A stretch of 64,000 bases of DNA from Streptomyces stelliscabiei (lineage in GTDB: Bacteria; Actinomycetota; Actinomycetes; Streptomycetales; Streptomycetaceae): the NCBI RefSeq assembly GCF_014873495.1, contig NZ_JADBGF010000001.1, positions 9,424,001 through 9,488,000 on the forward strand, in the 5' to 3' direction. Position numbers and translations under genes: made by a program. The notes under the pieces were generated by a model. The model was not told the DNA's origin, made no database searches, and was given only the letters and a program-made list of their open reading frames with translations. How positions within the stretch are numbered: position 1 is the stretch's first letter; every line of letters starts with the position of its first letter. This document shows positions 6,999 to 15,479 of the stretch, one piece after another.

Positions 6999-9389
6999 AT
7001 GGTGACGAAGGGGTCCGGCGCGTCGCGGGCTGCCACGGCCGGTGAGGCGATGGCGGTGGTCGACGCGCACGGCCTCGTCGTGGGCTGGAGCGAAGGGGCC
7101 CGGCGGCTCACGGGGTACACCGCCGGGGACGTGACCGGGAAGCCGGCGGCGGACCTCGTCGACGGGGACGCGGCGGCGGTCCGGCGGACGCTGCTGGCAC
7201 ACCGCGACGCGGTGGTGGACCTGCGCTACCGGGACGGGCGGCTGCAGAAGGTGGCGCTGCGGATCTGCCCCCTGTGGGGCGGGGAGGGCGAGCAGCGGCG
7301 GTTCGTCATCCAGGCCGCGCCCGAGCGGACCGAGCGCGGACTCGGCGAGCTGGCCTTCGCCCAGGCCTCGATGTCCATGTCCGTCTTCGACACCGGGCAG
7401 CGCTATCTGCGGATGAACGACTGGGCGTGCCAGGTCATGGGCCAGCCGGAGGAGGAGTTCCGGCACCAGTACTTCCCCGACACCGTGGAGGACGCCGAGC
7501 ACAGCCAGGGCTTCCTGCGCCACCTGGAGATCGTGGTGGAGACCGGGCGGCCGGTCCGCTACGAGAGCTGGACCCGTTCGCCCTCCGGCCGGCGCATGCA
7601 CGCCTGGACCTCCGAGATGTGGCCGGTCCGGGACGACTCCGGCCGGCTGATCGGCACCGCGCTCGCCGCGTTCGACAGCAGCGAGCAGTTCGCGGCCCGC
7701 CAGCGCCTCGCCCTGCTCAACGAGGCCGCCGGGTCCATCGGCACCAGGCTCGACGTCGTCCAGACCGCCCGCGAACTCGCCGAGCTGGTCGTGCCCCGGC
7801 TCGCCGACTTCGCCAGCGTCGACCTCCTGGAGTCCGTGCTGCGGGGCGAGGAACCCGAGATGAACCCCCTGGACGGCGATGTCCGACTGAGCCGGGCCGC
7901 GCACCAATCACCCACGCCCGGTGTCCCGGAGGCGGCGATCCCCCTGGGCTCGGCCGACGTCTATCCCCCCTCCTCGCCGCCCGCCCGCGCCCTGCTCACC
8001 GGTGAGCCCGTGCTCACCGGCACCGGTGACGGCTCGCTCGACGAGTGGTTCGCCCGGCACGGCGCCCGCTCCAGCAAGCTCCGGGAGGCCGAGGACAACG
8101 TCCTGTCGCTGATGGCCGTGCCGCTGGTCGCGCGGGGCACCACGCTCGGGGTGGCCGTCTTCGTGCGGCTCCTGACCCCCGAACACCCCGACGCCTTCGA
8201 CATGGAGGACGTTTCGCTCGCACAGGAGCTGTGCAGCCGGGCGGCGGTCTGCGTCGACAACGCCCGCCGCTACACCAAGGAGCGGACGACCGCGCTGGCG
8301 CTGCAGCGCAGCCTGCTGCCGAAGACGGTCGCCGGACAGGCGGCCGTGGAGTTCGCCTCCCGTTATCTGCCCGCGCTGTCGCAGGCCGGGGTGGGCGGCG
8401 ACTGGTTCGACGTGATCCCGCTGTCCGGGACGCGGGTGGCGCTGGTCGTCGGGGACGTCGTCGGGCACGGCATCCACGCCTCCGTCACCATGGGCCGGCT
8501 GCGTACCGCCGTGTGGGCGCTCGCCGACGTCGACCTGCCGCCCGACGAACTGCTCACCCACCTCGACGACCTCGTGGAGCACCTGGCCGCCGGTGACGGC
8601 ACGGGCGAGGGGGAGATCGGCGCGACCTGTCTGTACGCGGTGTACGACCCGGTGGACCGCAGCTGCACGATCGCCTCGGCCGGGCATGTGCCGCCCGTGG
8701 TGGTGCGGCCCGACGGCGGCGTGGAGGTCGTGGAGGTGGTGGCGGGACCGATGCTCGGCGTCGGCGGACTCCCGTTCGAGGCGACGGAAATGGCGCTGCC
8801 CGAGGGGTCCGTCCTCGCCCTCTACACCGACGGACTGGTCGAGGCCCGCGACCGCGACGTCGACACGGGCACCGCCGCCCTGTGCGCCGCGCTGCAGGGG
8901 CCGGTGGGCAGTCTGGAGAGCGCCTGCGACACCGTACTGAAGGCGCTGCTGCCCGAGACCCCGGGCGACGACGTGGCCCTGCTGCTCGCCCGCACCCGCG
9001 CACTCGACGCGGAACAGGTGGCCGTGTGGAACCTGACCGACGATCCGGCGCTGGTCGCCAACGCGCGCAAGCTGGCCACCGACCAGCTCACCCGCTGGGG
9101 GCTGGAGGAGGCCGTCTTCGTCACCGAACTCGTGGTCAGCGAACTGGTCACCAACGCCATCCGCTACGGCGGCGCCCCCATCCAGCTGCGCCTCATCCGC
9201 GACCGCGCCCTCATCTGCGAGGTCTCCGACGCCAGCAGCACCTCGCCCCATCTGCGCCGGGCCCGCAGCTTCGACGAGGGGGGCCGCGGCCTGCTCCTCG
9301 TCGCCCAGCTCACCGACCGCTGGGGCAGCCGCCCGAGCGGCGCGGGCAAGACCATCTGGGCCGAGCAGGCCCTGCCGCCGAGCCCGTGA
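6999..9389 (+). CDS. PAS/GAF SpoIIE-type phosphatase with C-terminal ATPase domain
   Basis: This large regulatory protein of about 796 residues reads as two PAS-like domains (residues ~15-110 and ~115-230), a GAF domain (~235-420), a PP2C-type SpoIIE phosphatase domain (~430-640; motifs GGDWFDVIPLSG, GDVVGHGIHAS, YTDGLVEARDRD) and a C-terminal RsbW-like ATPase domain (~665-790; VVSELVTNAIRYGG, GRGLLLVAQLTDRWG). Proteins of this type are common in Streptomyces and are thought to switch anti-sigma/anti-anti-sigma partners. Here both kinase-like and phosphatase modules are in one chain. The start is uncertain: ATG 6999 or GTG 7002, both without a clear ribosome site. A strong convergent terminator follows. 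Confidence 0.88.
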   Translation: MVTKGSGASRAATAGEAMAVVDAHGLVVGWSEGARRLTGYTAGDVTGKPAADLVDGDAAAVRRTLLAHRDAVVDLRYRDGRLQKVALRICPLWGGEGEQRRFVIQAAPERTERGLGELAFAQASMSMSVFDTGQRYLRMNDWACQVMGQPEEEFRHQYFPDTVEDAEHSQGFLRHLEIVVETGRPVRYESWTRSPSGRRMHAWTSEMWPVRDDSGRLIGTALAAFDSSEQFAARQRLALLNEAAGSIGTRLDVVQTARELAELVVPRLADFASVDLLESVLRGEEPEMNPLDGDVRLSRAAHQSPTPGVPEAAIPLGSADVYPPSSPPARALLTGEPVLTGTGDGSLDEWFARHGARSSKLREAEDNVLSLMAVPLVARGTTLGVAVFVRLLTPEHPDAFDMEDVSLAQELCSRAAVCVDNARRYTKERTTALALQRSLLPKTVAGQAAVEFASRYLPALSQAGVGGDWFDVIPLSGTRVALVVGDVVGHGIHASVTMGRLRTAVWALADVDLPPDELLTHLDDLVEHLAAGDGTGEGEIGATCLYAVYDPVDRSCTIASAGHVPPVVVRPDGGVEVVEVVAGPMLGVGGLPFEATEMALPEGSVLALYTDGLVEARDRDVDTGTAALCAALQGPVGSLESACDTVLKALLPETPGDDVALLLARTRALDAEQVAVWNLTDDPALVANARKLATDQLTRWGLEEAVFVTELVVSELVTNAIRYGGAPIQLRLIRDRALICEVSDASSTSPHLRRARSFDEGGRGLLLVAQLTDRWGSRPSGAGKTIWAEQALPPSP

Positions 9390-9433
9390 ACGGCTGTCGG
9401 GGGCGGCTCGCGCCACCCCCGACAGCCGTTCAC
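9386..9433. terminator. bidirectional terminator between convergent genes
   Basis: An 18-bp perfect stem (9386-9403 with 9416-9433, arm GTGAACGGCTGTCGGGGG) encloses a 12-nt loop. It starts inside the stop codon of the SpoIIE-type gene and ends 7 bases before the stop of the convergent PAP2 gene, so it can serve both transcripts. Confidence 0.9.
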
Positions 9434-9440
9434 GGTGGGG

Positions 9441-11345
9441 TTACTTCTTCCGCAGGTGGACCGACACGCCGTGCGCCGTGAAGACCTGCTCGGCCGTCCA
9501 GCCCTCGACGGCCACGGAGACCTCGGCGAACCGGCCCTGCACGGACCGCGCCCCGATGACCGCCACCGTGTCGCCGGAACGCGGCGCCTGCGCGGCGTCG
9601 AAGCGGACCACCAGCCTGCTGCCCCGCTCCAGGACCGCGCGCCGGTCCACGTCGAGGGCCGGGCCGGTGCCCCGGTCCAGCGTCACGTCGAGGACACCGG
9701 CCTGCGTGTAGTCGCCGCGAACGCGCACCGAGTGCCCGCCGGTGGCCAGCGTGCCGCCCTTCACCCGGACATCACCGCGGCCGAGGGCCTCCTCGGAGCC
9801 GGCCGCGAGCACACCGGCCTCCACGACGGTGTCACCCTTGTACCGGTTGGTGCCGGTCAGCGTCAGCGTGCCGCTGCCCCGCTTGACGAGACCGCCCTTG
9901 CCGTCGATGTCGTTGCGCCAGGCGTCGGCCGCGGCGAAACCGCCGAGCGCGGCGTCCAGCGTGACGGTGACGTCCGTGTCGAAGGCGCCGTAGCCGTCCG
10001 CCGCCGCGAACAGGTTGAGCCGGCCCCACTGCTCCCAGCCGTCCAGCAGGACGTACCCGGAGGGCAGCGCGGTCGTGCGCAGCACCTCGCGCCGCTGCGC
10101 CGCGTCGAGGTACGGCAGACGCGTCTCCAGCAGGACCTCGGCGCCCTTCGGCACGGTCATGCCGACGGAGTCACCGCGCCGGCGCAGCACGTACGTCAGC
10201 TTCGGCTCGACCAGAGACGCGTTGGCCCCGCGGTCGGCGTACCGGTCGCCCGCGTCGGAGTGCGCGTAGGCGAACAGCGTGTCGGCGGTGGTGCCGGTCC
10301 TCGCCTGGAAGTACTCGGCGGCCTGCTTGCGCGCGGCGGCCTTGAGCGCGGTGTTCTCCGGCTTGTGCAGCACGGCGGCGGCCAGCGCGGTGGCCATGAT
10401 CCGGCCGCCCATGACGTCGACCGTGGAGTGCATGCCGGACATGATCCGGGTGTGGCTCAGCTCGAAGGCACGGGTGATGATCTCCTGGAAGCGCTCCGGG
10501 ACCGCGTAGGCGTACGCCAGGGCCGCCAGGTGGAAGGCGTTGGTGTGGCCGCTGGGGAAACCGCCGTCCTCGGCCGGGACCTCACTGCGCTGCCGCAGCA
10601 GCTGCGTCACGACGACGACGTCGGAGTCGTAGACCGGGAACCCGAGGGCGTCCTTCTCGCCGGTGTCGACGACCTCGCTGTCCTCGTTCATCCGCCACGG
10701 CCGCGGGTACTGGAAGGTGAACTTGGCCGGGTTGCTGGAGGTGAAGTCGCCGCGCACGGTGTCGACGAGCTTGGCCACCAGGCCGAGGTCCGAGTCGTAC
10801 GAGCCGGCGCCCAGCGCGGAGCCGGCGGGCGCGCCGGCGGGGATCGCGTCGTTGATCTTGGTCGCGGGGATGCCGTCGGGGGCGGCGGTGATCGAGGTGA
10901 CCGCCTTGGCGCCGGTGCGGTACAGGTCGGCCAGCGGGCCGAGTCCGCCGATCATGGCGTAGCTCTGGTGCTGCCGGTCGTAGACGAACGCCTCGCGGGC
11001 CTGGGCCTCGGTGCGGCGGCCGGTCAGACGCGCGCAGTAGCGCATGTTGTCGCGCAGGATCTCCGGCAGCAGCGGGGTGCCCGTGTTCCAGGCGCCGCCC
11101 GTCTTCCATATCTCGGCGAAGCCGCCGAGCGCGCGGACCACGGCGTTGGTCTCGGCGCTCTGGTTCGCCGTGGTGTTGGTGGAGTAGTCGTCGACGAACG
11201 CGGCGAACGCGGTGGCGGCCTTGGCCTCGGGGGCCTGCCACAGGCTCGTGAGGGTCGGAGCGGCGATCAGGCCGGCCGACACGCCGAGGGAGTTCCTGAG
11301 GAAGACACGGCGGTCGAGCGAGTGGTGCCCGGCGGATGACGGCAT
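9441..11345 (-). CDS. Tat-exported PAP2-family phosphatase with autotransporter-type repeat
   Basis: This 634-residue protein opens with a probable Tat signal (DRRVFLRNS, then a hydrophobic stretch and AKA-A near residue 43). All three PAP2/vanadium-haloperoxidase signatures are present: K208-x6-R215-P216, P264-S-G-H267, and R300-x5-H306 with D310. After about residue 400 comes a beta-rich region containing GLVKRGSGTLTLTGTNRYKG followed by VEAGVLAAGSEEALG, the pattern of the autotransporter-associated beta-strand repeat. The protein is predicted to be secreted and to act on phosphate esters or possibly halides. The C-terminal beta-helix-like region may be a substrate or wall-binding module. 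Start ATG 11345 follows AAAGGAG. The stop is TAA, rare in this genome. Confidence 0.85.
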   Translation of the reverse strand: MPSSAGHHSLDRRVFLRNSLGVSAGLIAAPTLTSLWQAPEAKAATAFAAFVDDYSTNTTANQSAETNAVVRALGGFAEIWKTGGAWNTGTPLLPEILRDNMRYCARLTGRRTEAQAREAFVYDRQHQSYAMIGGLGPLADLYRTGAKAVTSITAAPDGIPATKINDAIPAGAPAGSALGAGSYDSDLGLVAKLVDTVRGDFTSSNPAKFTFQYPRPWRMNEDSEVVDTGEKDALGFPVYDSDVVVVTQLLRQRSEVPAEDGGFPSGHTNAFHLAALAYAYAVPERFQEIITRAFELSHTRIMSGMHSTVDVMGGRIMATALAAAVLHKPENTALKAAARKQAAEYFQARTGTTADTLFAYAHSDAGDRYADRGANASLVEPKLTYVLRRRGDSVGMTVPKGAEVLLETRLPYLDAAQRREVLRTTALPSGYVLLDGWEQWGRLNLFAAADGYGAFDTDVTVTLDAALGGFAAADAWRNDIDGKGGLVKRGSGTLTLTGTNRYKGDTVVEAGVLAAGSEEALGRGDVRVKGGTLATGGHSVRVRGDYTQAGVLDVTLDRGTGPALDVDRRAVLERGSRLVVRFDAAQAPRSGDTVAVIGARSVQGRFAEVSVAVEGWTAEQVFTAHGVSVHLRKK

Positions 11346-11401
11346 GGAGCGCCGCTCCTTTCGCGAGGTGGTGATCGGGTGCGGGCTGAGCGTGAGGTTG
11401 A

Positions 11402-11460
11402 CGCATGACCGGTCGGTGTCCGGTCGGCGACCGGACGGTGATCAGCGCATGACCGGTCGG
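11402..11460. repeat. 15-bp direct repeat flanking a 19-bp palindrome
   Basis: CGCATGACCGGTCGG occurs at 11402-11416 and again at 11446-11460, the second copy covering the last codons and the stop of the kinase gene. Between them, GTCCGGTCG and CGACCGGAC (11418-11436) form a 9-bp inverted repeat around one base. It could end the kinase transcript or be an operator in front of the PAP2 gene, 60-100 bases upstream of its start. Confidence 0.5.
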
Positions 11461-12356
11461 AGGAAAGTGCGTGAGAGTGTCAACGCCCCTACGACCGGCG
11501 GCACTTGGAGCACGTGCGGTCGCGCGGACGGTACAACGTCGAGCAGTGCTTCGGCGAATGCGGAGTACAGGGCGGGCCTGGCGAGGATCGTCCCGCCGGC
11601 CACCACCACGTCGTCCACGGCGACCCCTCGGGCGTCGAGCCGTGCCACGAGCGAGGCGAGTGCGCGGCCCCCGTCGGCGATCACCCGGCGGGCGAGGAGA
11701 GAGCCCTCCTCGGCGGCCTCGAACACCACGGGCGCGTGCCGGCCCCAGTCGGCGGACACGTCCGTGGCCGCTTCCAGTGCCCCGCCGAGAGCCGGGACCT
11801 CGCTGACCGCGAAGGCGGCCACGAGCCGCTCGGCGAGCGCGTCGGGCGCCTCGCCCCGGTCGTGCGCCGCCCAGACGGCACGGGCGGCCTCCCGGACGAG
11901 ACCGGCGGCGCCGCCCTCGTCGCCGAGGACGGCCCCCCAGCCGCCGACCTGCACGGGCCTGCCGTCGGCGGCCCGGCCGACGGCCACCGACCCGGTGCCC
12001 GCGACCAGCCCCACCCCGCGCTCGAAACCGGCGGCGGGGGCCAGCAGCTCGGCGTCGCCCACCACCAGGCACGGCACCTGAAGCCGTTCCTGGAGGGCGA
12101 GACGTATCCCTTCGCACTGCCGGGGCGTCTCGCAGGCGTGCGCGCCGACGGCCACGGCGGACGGGAGGGTGCGCGCGGGCAGCGCCTCCTCGACCAGCGT
12201 GGCCAGCCAAGCGGTCGCGGCCGCCGGGTCGTGCGGCCGCCAGCCGCGGCTCGTACGGACGTGGTCGGCGACGGTGTCCGTCCCCGTGACAGCACGGAGA
12301 TGGGTCTTGGTGCCGCCCACGTCGATACCGACCGCGACCGGCCCGGAGTCCTGCAC
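11442..12356 (-). CDS. BadF/BadG-family N-acetylglucosamine kinase-like protein
   Basis: This 304-residue protein has the ASKHA fold of the BadF/BadG/NagK family. It has an N-terminal phosphate-binding loop VGIDVGGTKTHLRA (residues ~8-21), a second loop VGLVAGTGSVAVG, then GGWGAVLGDEGGAAGLVREA, typical of eukaryotic-type GlcNAc kinases, and a C-terminal VVAGGTILARP. It probably phosphorylates an amino sugar such as GlcNAc in the cytoplasm. It starts at GTG 12356 behind AAGGAGG. It is divergent from a ROK regulator and a sugar importer, which supports a role in catabolism of the imported sugar. The 150-bp leader contains a tandem 10-bp repeat (12431-12450). Confidence 0.82.
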   Translation of the reverse strand: MQDSGPVAVGIDVGGTKTHLRAVTGTDTVADHVRTSRGWRPHDPAAATAWLATLVEEALPARTLPSAVAVGAHACETPRQCEGIRLALQERLQVPCLVVGDAELLAPAAGFERGVGLVAGTGSVAVGRAADGRPVQVGGWGAVLGDEGGAAGLVREAARAVWAAHDRGEAPDALAERLVAAFAVSEVPALGGALEAATDVSADWGRHAPVVFEAAEEGSLLARRVIADGGRALASLVARLDARGVAVDDVVVAGGTILARPALYSAFAEALLDVVPSARPHVLQVPPVVGALTLSRTFLRPVMR

Positions 12357-12430
12357 GGAGGCTCCTCCTTCGTCGTTGCGTTGCGATGGCGCAGCGACGG
12401 CTGGGCGAAACCGTGCCTGGACACACAGGG

Positions 12431-12450
12431 GCTGTGGGGTGCTGTGGGGT
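12431..12450. repeat. tandem 10-bp repeat in the kinase gene leader
   Basis: GCTGTGGGGT is repeated exactly twice in tandem, followed by GCT. It lies between the kinase start and the palindrome at 12507-12530. No function can be read from it. Confidence 0.5.
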
Positions 12451-12502
12451 GCTAGGGAAGCCCCGGGACGGGCCTCTGGCGGCGCGGCAGGCGAGTACCG
12501 CT

Positions 12503-12530
12503 TGACTTCGTTAGGAAATTAACTAACGAA
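12503..12530. promoter_or_regulatory. probable ROK operator overlapping a promoter
   Basis: A perfect inverted repeat, TTCGTTAG (12507-12514) and CTAACGAA (12523-12530), encloses the AT-rich spacer GAAATTAA. The sequence TTGACT at 12503-12508 is a good -35 element reading toward the ROK gene, so a bound repressor would cover the promoter. The operator lies between the divergent kinase and regulator genes, so one site could control both. AT-rich palindromes with TTAG/CTAA arms are typical for ROK-family repressors. Confidence 0.7.
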
Positions 12531-12616
12531 TAAGGGTGCGTCAAGGGTTCGGACCCGGATACCGCACGACCGTGCGGCCGGAAGATCGCGGCACGACTGG
12601 CACGACTGGGGAGAGC

Positions 12617-13735
12617 ATGCAACTGAGCGAGAGCGCCCGCGCTGTCTTCGCCGTACTGGCCGCGTCGAGCGCCGCCACCCGCCCCCAACTGGCGACCGGG
12701 GCGCGGCTTTCCAAGCCGACCGTCTCCACCGCCGTCGCGGAGCTGGAGGCCGCCGGTCTCGTCGCCCGGTCTGGCACGCTCTCCGGCGGAACCGGCAGGT
12801 CGGCGGCCGTCTACGATCTCGGCGCGGCCGCCGGCGCCGTACTGGCCGTCGACCTCGGCCCGAGCCTCACCCGGGCACGGGTCTGCGCCCTGGACGGCAC
12901 CCTGCTCGCCGAGGGCACCGGCTCCCGCGAGCAGGCCGCCGACGCGGTGCGCGAAGCGCTGTGCGCGCTCCCCGCCGGAGCTCCGCTGCGCACCATCGTC
13001 GTGGCCGTCGGTGATGTCACCGCGCGGGCCGAGGAGGGCACCGAGCGTCCGGCGACCGCCAAGGCGGGGCCCGCCTTCGACGCGGTGGCGGTGGCACTGC
13101 CGCCCGGGGTGCCCGTCCATCTGGAGAACAACGTCAACTGCGCCGCGCTGGCCGAACTCCACGAGGGGGCGGCGCGCGGCCGGAACACCTTCGGCTATCT
13201 GCGGATCGGTGTCGGTGTCGGTCTGGGCATCGTGGTGGGAGGCCAGGTGCTGGCCGGGGCGAACGGGGCGGCCGGAGAGCTCGCCCGGCTGCCCTACCCC
13301 TGGAACGACGACCTGGAGCCCCGCCACGAGGCCCTGGAGGAGTACATCGGCGCCCGCTCGCTGCTGCGCCGGGCCGCCGAGGCCTGGCCGGAAACCGGCG
13401 ATTCATGCCCTCGTACCGTAGATCGGCTTTTTTCGCTGGCCGGACAGGGCTGCGCCCCGGCCCGCGCGATCGTCGACCGGCACGCGGTGGACGTGGGCCG
13501 GCTGGCCGCCGCGGTGACCGCCGTACTGGACCCGGGGCTGCTCGTCCTCGGCGGCAGTACCGGCGCGTTTCCGCAGCTCCTGCCCGGTGTGCGGGCCGAG
13601 CTGGAGCGGCTGAGCTGGCCCACCGAAGTGGTCAGCAGCCAGGTCGGCGAGCTCGGTACCGTGGTGGGCGCGGCGAGGCTCGCGGTCGCCAGAGGAGTCC
13701 AAACCGTGACCGAGGTGGCGCGGACGAAGGATTGA
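12617..13735 (+). CDS. ROK-family transcriptional regulator
   Basis: This 372-residue protein has an N-terminal winged helix-turn-helix (residues ~8-65, LATGARLSKPTVSTAVAELEAAGLV) joined to a ROK domain containing VLAVDLGPSLTRARV and a sugar-binding region with LENNVNCAALAELHEGAA and IGVGVGLGIVVGG. The ROK zinc motif (normally CxCGxxGC) is not obvious, so it may be a metal-free variant. Start ATG 12617 follows GGGGAGA; codons upstream to 12536 have no signal. It lies between the divergent kinase gene and the ABC importer and is very likely the sugar-responsive repressor of both, acting at the 12507-12530 palindrome. Confidence 0.9.
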   Translation: MQLSESARAVFAVLAASSAATRPQLATGARLSKPTVSTAVAELEAAGLVARSGTLSGGTGRSAAVYDLGAAAGAVLAVDLGPSLTRARVCALDGTLLAEGTGSREQAADAVREALCALPAGAPLRTIVVAVGDVTARAEEGTERPATAKAGPAFDAVAVALPPGVPVHLENNVNCAALAELHEGAARGRNTFGYLRIGVGVGLGIVVGGQVLAGANGAAGELARLPYPWNDDLEPRHEALEEYIGARSLLRRAAEAWPETGDSCPRTVDRLFSLAGQGCAPARAIVDRHAVDVGRLAAAVTAVLDPGLLVLGGSTGAFPQLLPGVRAELERLSWPTEVVSSQVGELGTVVGAARLAVARGVQTVTEVARTKD

Positions 13736-13780
13736 CGGTTTCGGACTCGGTCTGCCAATGTCCGGACAAGCGCTTTCTAA
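13732..13780 (+). promoter_or_regulatory. possible promoter/operator of the sugar importer operon
   Basis: TTGACG (13732-13737) overlaps the regulator's stop and could be a -35 box, although the -10 region is poor. The octamer AAGCGCTT at 13768-13775 is a CG-centred palindrome of the kind bound by LacI-type repressors. The importer gene starts 237 bases further on, so the leader is long. Another partial dyad (GGAAA ... TTTCC) lies at 13925-13940. Confidence 0.3.
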
Positions 13781-14011
13781 GTCGGCCGGGACGCCGACTT
13801 GGGGTGAGCATCCCGCCTGTACGCGACGTACGGCGATCGCACGAGGGCGTGCCCGTGCGGTGACGGCCAGAACGGCCGGGGATCCCGCCCCGCGTGGACG
13901 ACGCGGCCGGGCGAGGCTGCGCCCGGAAAGCGACGTTTCCTGCAAACTGCACCCGTGCCGCCTCGGTCGGCCCCGTGCTCTGTCCCCTATCGACGAAAAA
14001 AGGGATCGAAG

Positions 14012-15334
14012 ATGACCACTGTGGGTGTGCGGCGCTCCCGCCGACTCGGCCGCGGCGGTATGCGCCGCCTGGTTCCCCTCACCGCCGTTGCCGCGGCAGG
14101 GACCCTGCTGCTCTCCGCCTGCGGAGGGGAATCCGACTCGGGCGGTACCTCCAAGTCGCTGACGTTCTGGATCTCCACGGTTCCGGGGCAGGACGCGGGC
14201 TGGAAGAAGATGGTGGCGCAGTACGAGAAGGAAACCGGCGTCAAGGTCAAGCTCGTCAACATCCCCTACGACGGCTACACGACGAAGCTGCACAACGCCG
14301 CGCAGGCGAACTCCCTGCCCGACGTGGCCGCCGTGCCGGCGCTGGACCCGATCTGGTCGAACAAGCTGATCGACCTCAAGTCCATCGCCGACAAGAAGAG
14401 CAACAACATCAACCAGAACTTCCTGGCGAAGGACTCGTCCGGGAAGGTGCTGTCCATCCCCTCGGACGTCACCGCGTCCGGCATGTTCATCAACAAGTCG
14501 CTCTTCGAGAAGGCCGGCGTCGACTTCCCGACCTCGCCCGACAAGACCTGGACCTGGACCGACTTCATCAAGGCGGCGGACAAGGTCCGCGAGAAGACCA
14601 AGGCCAAGTACTCGCTGACCTTCGACCAGTCGCCGTCCCGGCTGCGCGCCATGGTCTACGAGATGGGCGGCAAGTACGTCCACGCGGACGACGCCGGCAA
14701 GTTCTCGGTGGACGACGCGACCAAGAAGGCCGTGAACACCTTCGTCGGGTGGAACGACGACAAGACCATGCCGAAGTCGGTGTGGACCAGCGGCGCCGAC
14801 CCGTCCGCGATGTTCCAGAGCGGTGACGTCGTCGCCTACTGGTCCGGTGTGTGGCAGGTCCCCGCCTTCGCGGAGAGCATCAAGAAGTTCGAGTGGGCGA
14901 GCGTCCCGACCCCCGCCCAGCCGGTGCAGGCCAGTGACGTCAACAGCGGCGGCATGACGGTGGGCTTCAACAACAACGCCGACGCGGCCGCCGCCGCGAA
15001 GAAGTTCCTGTCCTGGCTGTACGAGCCCGACCACTACCGGACGCTGTGCGAGACCTCCGGCTTCCTGCCGGTCGAGAGCGGTCTGGACCCGAAGTACCCG
15101 TTCAAGTCCGAGGCGGCGCAGGCGGCGTACAAGCTCTACAACGAGTCGATCCCGCTGTACGACCCGATCTCCGGCTACTTCAACAGCGCGCAGACCAACT
15201 GGGTGCTGAAGGGCAAGAGCCTCACCGAGGACCCGACCAAGACGGAACTCGGCAAGGCGATCAACGGCCAGCAGTCGGCCGACAAGGCCCTGGAGAACAT
15301 CGTGGCCGGCTACAACCAGCAGGTCGGCGGCTGA
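14012..15334 (+). CDS. sugar ABC transporter substrate-binding lipoprotein
   Basis: This 440-residue protein has a signal peptide with a clear lipobox (LLLSAC, lipidated Cys at 37). The mature part has the cluster-B solute-binding fold (SLTFWIS..., YEKETGVKVKLVNIPYDGY, TASGMFINKSLFEKAGVD, GDVVAYWSGVWQVPAFAES). Such proteins capture mono- or oligosaccharides outside the membrane and deliver them to MalF/MalG-type permeases, which follow. Start ATG 14012 is preceded by AAGGGATCGAAG. The local ROK regulator and amino-sugar-type kinase suggest an amino sugar or oligosaccharide ligand, but the specificity cannot be read from sequence. Confidence 0.92.
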   Translation: MTTVGVRRSRRLGRGGMRRLVPLTAVAAAGTLLLSACGGESDSGGTSKSLTFWISTVPGQDAGWKKMVAQYEKETGVKVKLVNIPYDGYTTKLHNAAQANSLPDVAAVPALDPIWSNKLIDLKSIADKKSNNINQNFLAKDSSGKVLSIPSDVTASGMFINKSLFEKAGVDFPTSPDKTWTWTDFIKAADKVREKTKAKYSLTFDQSPSRLRAMVYEMGGKYVHADDAGKFSVDDATKKAVNTFVGWNDDKTMPKSVWTSGADPSAMFQSGDVVAYWSGVWQVPAFAESIKKFEWASVPTPAQPVQASDVNSGGMTVGFNNNADAAAAAKKFLSWLYEPDHYRTLCETSGFLPVESGLDPKYPFKSEAAQAAYKLYNESIPLYDPISGYFNSAQTNWVLKGKSLTEDPTKTELGKAINGQQSADKALENIVAGYNQQVGG

Positions 15335-15347
15335 GCGTAGGCCCAGG

Positions 15348-15383
15348 GGCCGGGCGGCGGGGTCCAGACACCGCCGCCCGGCC
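15348..15383 (+). terminator. intra-operon stem-loop after the binding-protein gene
   Basis: A 13-bp perfect stem (15348-15360 with 15371-15383, arm GGCCGGGCGGCGG) has a 10-nt loop. It sits 14 bases after the binding-protein stop and about 97 before the first permease. In sugar importers such hairpins often cause partial termination or protect the upstream mRNA, giving an excess of binding protein over permease. Confidence 0.75.
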
Positions 15384-15479
15384 CGGGCGCCCACGCAGTG
15401 CCGGGCTCATGGTGTGAGCCCACGGGGCTCACGCCGGTGAGCCCGCAGCAATCCATTCCACCAGCACGGAGTCAGGAAG

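Noticed and set aside
9435..11339. A plus-strand open frame of about 630 codons opposite the PAP2 phosphatase gene
   Set aside because: Arg/Gly/Val-rich text without motifs, antisense to a protein with intact PAP2 signatures; a GC-driven artefact.
13768..13775. AAGCGCTT as a firm LacI-type operator of the sugar importer
   Set aside because: The local regulator is ROK-type and a better palindrome exists at 12507-12530; an octamer alone is weak evidence.
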